This document shows, piece by piece, positions 61,127 to 64,000 of a stretch of 64,000 nucleotides of DNA. The first letter of the stretch is position 1. Every line of letters begins with the position of its first letter. The notes below the pieces were generated by a model that saw only the letters and a program-made list of their open reading frames with translations, searched no databases and was not told the DNA's origin. The position numbers were made by a program, and so were the translations under genes. Source of the DNA: Azospirillum sp. TSH100 (GTDB lineage: Bacteria > Pseudomonadota > Alphaproteobacteria > Azospirillales > Azospirillaceae); NCBI RefSeq assembly GCF_004923295.1, contig NZ_CP039639.1, forward strand, positions 1 to 64,000, given 5' to 3'.

Positions 61127-62095
61127 TCAGTAGGCGTCCTTGCGGCGCTCGTACTCGGCCTTGGCGGTGTCCGGCGTGAACAGCTTCGATTCCGTCTGGA
61201 TCCACTTCGGCGGCGCCTTGCCATCCTTCTTGAAGGCGATCAGCGCGTCATAGGCCGGACCGGCCATGTTCGGCGTCAGCTCGACCGTGGCGTTCGCCTC
61301 GCCCTCGGCCATCGCCTTGAAGATGTCCGGCACGCCGTCGATCGAGACAACCAGGATGTCCTTGCCCGGCTTCAGGCCGGCTTCCTTGATCGCCTGGATG
61401 GCGCCGACGGCCATATCGTCATTGTGGGCGTAGACGGCGCAGATCCCCTTGCCGCCATTCTCGGCCTTGATGAAGCTCTCCATCACCTCCTTGCCCTTGG
61501 CACGGGTGAAGTCACCGGACTGGGTGCGGATGATCTTCATCCCCGGATTCTTGGCGACGATCTCGTCGAAGCCCTTCTTGCGGTTGATGGCGGGCGACGA
61601 GCCGACGGTGCCCTGCAGCTCGACCACGGCGCACTTGCCGCCGGTCTGCTTGGCCAGCCACTCGCCGGCCACCCGGCCCTCATGCACGGTGTCGGAGGTG
61701 ACGGCGGTCATGTAGAGGCTCTGGTCCTTGGTCTCGATCTGGCGGTCGAGCAGAACCACCGGAATCTTGGCCTCCTTGGCCTCCTTCAGCACCGAGTCCC
61801 AGCCGGTCGCCACCACCGGCGCGATGAAGATCGCATCGACGCCTTGGGCGACGAACGAGCGCACCGCCTTGATCTGGTTCTCCTGCTTCTGCTGGGCGTC
61901 GGAGATCTTCAGGTCGATGCCGCGCTTGTCGGCTTCGGCCTTGGCGGTCTTGGTCTCAGCCGCGCGCCAGCCCGATTCGGAGCCGATCTGCGAGAAGCCG
62001 ACGACCAGCTTCTTGTCGGCGGCCTGGACGCCGCCCAGTCCGATGAACAGCGCCGCAGCGGCGGTGGCGGCGGAGATCACCCATTTCCTGGACAT
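61127..62095 (-). CDS. ytfQ: Sugar ABC transporter substrate-binding protein, YtfQ type
   Basis: Periplasmic binding protein of 322 residues with a signal peptide (WVISAATAAAALFIGLGGVQ ending AQA-like at VQAADKK). Core motifs are KLVVGFSQIGSESGWRAAET, IFIAPVVATGWDSVLKEAKE, IPVVLLDRQIE and AVYAHNDDMAVGAIQAIKEA. The set matches the galactofuranose-binding YtfQ group, but arabinose or galactose is possible. ATG 62095 was chosen over GTG 62104, since GGGAG would be only one base from the GTG. Probable first gene of the operon. Confidence 0.93.
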   Translation of the reverse strand: MSRKWVISAATAAAALFIGLGGVQAADKKLVVGFSQIGSESGWRAAETKTAKAEADKRGIDLKISDAQQKQENQIKAVRSFVAQGVDAIFIAPVVATGWDSVLKEAKEAKIPVVLLDRQIETKDQSLYMTAVTSDTVHEGRVAGEWLAKQTGGKCAVVELQGTVGSSPAINRKKGFDEIVAKNPGMKIIRTQSGDFTRAKGKEVMESFIKAENGGKGICAVYAHNDDMAVGAIQAIKEAGLKPGKDILVVSIDGVPDIFKAMAEGEANATVELTPNMAGPAYDALIAFKKDGKAPPKWIQTESKLFTPDTAKAEYERRKDAY

Positions 62096-62221
62096 CCGAT
62101 TCACTCCCTAGAGGATTTATGGCGAGGTTTTATTGCGGTGATTGGAGGAGGGGCAGGCGACGGGACGGGGCGCGGAAAGATCGTGATCGCAGCCCGGTCC
62201 GAATTTGTTCGTCACGCCTAC

Positions 62222-62250
62222 TTTAAGTACGTAGAACCATAACTGTCCAA
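62222..62250 (-). promoter_or_regulatory. Possible sigma-70-type promoter of the ytfQ operon
   Basis: On the minus strand, TTGGAC (62250-62245) and CTTAAA (62227-62222) are 17 bases apart, in the AT-richer part of the gap upstream of ytfQ. The -10 element is a poor match, so this is tentative. Confidence 0.3.
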
Positions 62251-62318
62251 TACGATTCTCGACCGATGCGATCCCGAAAAGGATATATCCAGCCGAAGAT
62301 CTCACCTGGAATTGGATA

Positions 62319-62351
62319 AAAAAATGGCCGGGCGGCAAACGCAGCCCGGCC
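62319..62351 (-). terminator. Intrinsic terminator on the minus strand
   Basis: GGCCGGGC (62326-62333) and GCCCGGCC (62344-62351) form a perfect 8-bp stem. On the minus strand they are followed by ATTTTTTTATCC. This is a textbook rho-independent terminator, about 195 bases downstream of the porin stop codon. Confidence 0.8.
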
Positions 62352-62360
62352 GTCAGGAGA

Positions 62361-62383
62361 CCCCGCTTCGCTCTGAAGCGGGG
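62361..62383. repeat. Hairpin between the two terminators
   Basis: CCCCGCTTC and GAAGCGGGG form a perfect 9-bp stem with a five-base loop. It could belong to a small transcript ending at the terminator at 62319-62351, or be part of a complex porin 3' end. Confidence 0.6.
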
Positions 62384-62472
62384 CCGACGCACCCGAGGGA
62401 GAGCGCGCCGGGACGCGACCGCCGCGGTGGGATGGACAAGATCGCCGCGGCGGCGCGAAGCCGAAGGAGAAG

Positions 62473-62503
62473 AAAAAGGCCAGGACGTCAGTTGGCCCTT
62501 TTT
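62473..62503. terminator. Bidirectional terminator downstream of the porin gene
   Basis: AAAAAGGCCA (62473-62482) and TGGCCCTTTTT (62493-62503) pair apart from one bulged C. The A- and T-runs give a U-tract on both strands. It lies about 45 bases past the porin stop. Confidence 0.8.
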
Positions 62504-62545
62504 CAGAGCCCGAGGCTCTTAACCCGAGGTTTCGAGCCCGGGCTA

Positions 62546-63700
62546 TTAGAATGCGAGATCGGTGCGGATGATGAAGATGTCGCCCTTGTCGCTGTTTGCG
62601 GCGACGTCGGAGCTGAGCTTGAAGTGGTTGTATTCGGGCGCGACGCTGAAGCCGGGTGCGACGACATACTTGGCGCCGACGGTGAACAGCTCGAACTTGC
62701 TGCGGCCGCGGACGGTGAGGTCGCCGGCATCCTTGGCGTTCAGGTAGCCGACACCGAGCGTGGTGGCGCCGAAGGTGTACTGGGCGCCGGCGGTCCAGAC
62801 GTCCTGCTTCTCGCGGCTGACGATGGTGGCGCTGGACTTGGCATAGCCGCTGTCGCCCGACCAGGCATAGCTGCCTCCGATCTTGAAGCCGGCATAGGCC
62901 AGCGTCAGGCCGGCATGGGTCGAGGACAGATCGTCGAAGCTCGCCGCCGGGGTGGTGGTGGAGTTCTTGGCCTGGCCGCCGAGATAGAACAGGCTGCCGT
63001 TGACCGCCACGCCGCCCAGCGTGTTGGTGTAGGTGCCGCCGACTTCATAGACGTCGCGGTAGGCGCCGGTGCGGTTGGCGGAGGCCAGCGCCAGCTTGGA
63101 GCGGTTGATGTCGGTGTTGCTGCTGTCCGAGGAGGGCTGGTAGGAGGCGCCGAACTTGAAGCCGGCGAATTCCGGGGTCCAGTAGGTGGCGCGGGTGGCG
63201 CTGTTGCCGGAGATCAGCGCGCGGATGTTGCCGATGGTGACCGGCGCGTTGGCGGCGCTGTTGCCGAGCCAGGACGGGAAGGAGCCGTCGACGCCGCCGG
63301 TGCCCCAGTCGGACGGGGCGATCACGCCGCTGTCGTCGCTGGGGCCGTTCTCGACACCCAGATGCACAGTGCCGAAGCTGCCGTTGACGAACATGAAGGC
63401 GCGGTCATTGGTGACGGTGCGGACGTTGCCCGTGCCGTTCTCCGCCAGCAGGCGGATGCGGGCGCCGTATTCCAGCCCGTTGTCGGCCTTGGCCTTCGGC
63501 GTCACCAGCAAGCGCAGGCGGTTGCGGAACTCGGTGTTGCGCAGGCCGCTGTCACGGTCCTGGTTGACGTAGCCGCCCTCGAAATAGGCGTCGCCGCCAA
63601 GCGTGATGTCGAACTTCGACTGGGCCGAGGCCGAACCGGCCCCCATGACCAAGGCGAGAGAAAGGGTGGCTGCTCCAAGCAGCAGAGCGGATCTCACCAT
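62546..63700 (-). CDS. Outer-membrane porin
   Basis: Protein of 384 residues with a signal peptide (residues 1-26, ATLSLALVMGAGSASA then AQSKFDITLG). The mature protein has alternating beta-strand segments and a C-terminal phenylalanine (IIRTDLAF), the assembly signal of outer-membrane barrels. Asp/Asn/Gly-rich loops are long. It resembles Gram-negative porins of the alphaproteobacterial general type with 16 strands; specificity is unknown. GAGGAAATCCTG precedes the ATG. Two terminators follow. The neighbouring sugar ABC operon suggests, but does not prove, sugar uptake. Confidence 0.88.
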   Translation of the reverse strand: MVRSALLLGAATLSLALVMGAGSASAQSKFDITLGGDAYFEGGYVNQDRDSGLRNTEFRNRLRLLVTPKAKADNGLEYGARIRLLAENGTGNVRTVTNDRAFMFVNGSFGTVHLGVENGPSDDSGVIAPSDWGTGGVDGSFPSWLGNSAANAPVTIGNIRALISGNSATRATYWTPEFAGFKFGASYQPSSDSSNTDINRSKLALASANRTGAYRDVYEVGGTYTNTLGGVAVNGSLFYLGGQAKNSTTTPAASFDDLSSTHAGLTLAYAGFKIGGSYAWSGDSGYAKSSATIVSREKQDVWTAGAQYTFGATTLGVGYLNAKDAGDLTVRGRSKFELFTVGAKYVVAPGFSVAPEYNHFKLSSDVAANSDKGDIFIIRTDLAF

Positions 63701-63840
63701 CAGGATTTCCTCTTTTAACGTTGCTTGTTATTGCGTCCAAGGTGCCAAACCGGAGCGGTCCTGCGGCCATCCTCCCGGCGGTCGGCCAGGTGGGGACGGC
63801 GATCCTGCGTCAGCGCTCCCCTGACGCAGCGAGGCGGTGT

Positions 63841-64000
63841 TCACTCCTTGCCGAGGGTTCCGTCGACCCTGCGCCACAGCGCGAGCGGATTGCCGTCGCG
63901 CAGGGCTTCCGGCAGCAGCTCTGCGGGGATGTCCTGATAGCAGACCGGGCGGAGGAAGCGGCGGATCGCCAGCGTGCCGACCGAGGTGCTGCGCGGGTCC
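63841..64000 (-). CDS. 3' end of an unidentified gene (cut by the window edge)
   Basis: The last 52 codons of a minus-strand gene end in TGA at 63841-63843. The visible part includes GTLAIRRFLRPVCYQDIPAE and a basic-polar tail ending VDGTLGKE. Coding character is supported by regular third-position GC, but the family is not recognised. About 140 gene-free bases separate it from the porin start. Confidence 0.5.
   Translation of the reverse strand, partial: DPRSTSVGTLAIRRFLRPVCYQDIPAELLPEALRDGNPLALWRRVDGTLGKE

Larger units (their letters stand above)
62096..62545. other. Gene-free region between ytfQ and the porin gene
   Basis: This stretch of 450 bp holds no gene. It contains the presumed ytfQ promoter (62222-62250) and three or four hairpins on the porin side: 62319-62351, 62361-62383, 62473-62503 and AGAGCC/GGCTCT at 62505-62519. 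Confidence 0.6.

Overview
The window is GC-rich alphaproteobacterial DNA with strong third-position GC bias. FlbT/FlaF, an FtcR-type flagellar regulator, RegB/RegA and a cyo quinol oxidase with SURF1 point to Rhodospirillales, most likely Azospirillum or a close relative. That assignment is inference from gene content, not from a search. I see no rRNA operon, CRISPR array, intact transposase, integrase or replication origin. Five tRNA genes and folP/glmM/thiD suggest a chromosome or chromid.

Layout. 0.3-5.6 kb: a chemoreceptor, an FNR-type regulator and an ABCD-type ABC exporter whose nucleotide-binding motifs are degenerate. 5.7-11.8 kb: divergent GH1 and GH4 glycosidases, an MFS transporter, an alpha/beta hydrolase overlapping an XRE/MmyB-type regulator, and a pair of inverted palindromic repeats. 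11.8-19.7 kb: PutA, a YdjM-type membrane hydrolase, a DUF1003 protein, a GT87-like membrane protein and a hemerythrin-domain protein. 19.7-24.8 kb: a tight operon of zinc alcohol dehydrogenase, a small membrane-type protein, an unusual nitrilase-superfamily protein and a winged-helix-like partner whose 3' end runs into a palindromic repeat, then an MHS-family symporter. 25-31.9 kb: cyoABCD, SURF1 and regBA, preceded by a perfect 19-bp palindrome. 31.9-35.5 kb: folP, glmM, thiD.

35.7-53.1 kb is a flagellar region: flhA-fliR-flhB, flgB-flgC-fliE-fliQ with a lytic transglycosylase, fliI with an unknown gene in the fliJ position, a fla/flaF/flbT/flaG-like/DUF1217/unknown run, and ftcR. Two AT-richer genes, a degenerate receiver protein and an Asp/Asn beta-hydroxylase-like protein, flank flhA-fliR-flhB and look acquired. 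Similar T/A-rich direct-repeat boxes lie upstream of flhA, between flgB and fliI, upstream of the flagellin gene and upstream of ftcR.

53.4-64 kb: a small lipoprotein, five tRNAs on the minus strand (Leu, Ala, Asp, Gly, Val in transcription order), a phospholipase D-family protein, a sugar ABC operon of the galactofuranose/arabinose type (ytfQ-ytfR-ytfT-yjfF) ending in galM, a porin, and the 3' end of an unidentified gene at the window edge.

How they work together: regBA beside the quinol oxidase suggests redox-controlled respiration. FtcR probably controls the flagellar operons. FlbT/FlaF tune flagellin synthesis. The glycosidases and the galactose-type ABC operon plus mutarotase fit scavenging of plant-derived galactosides.
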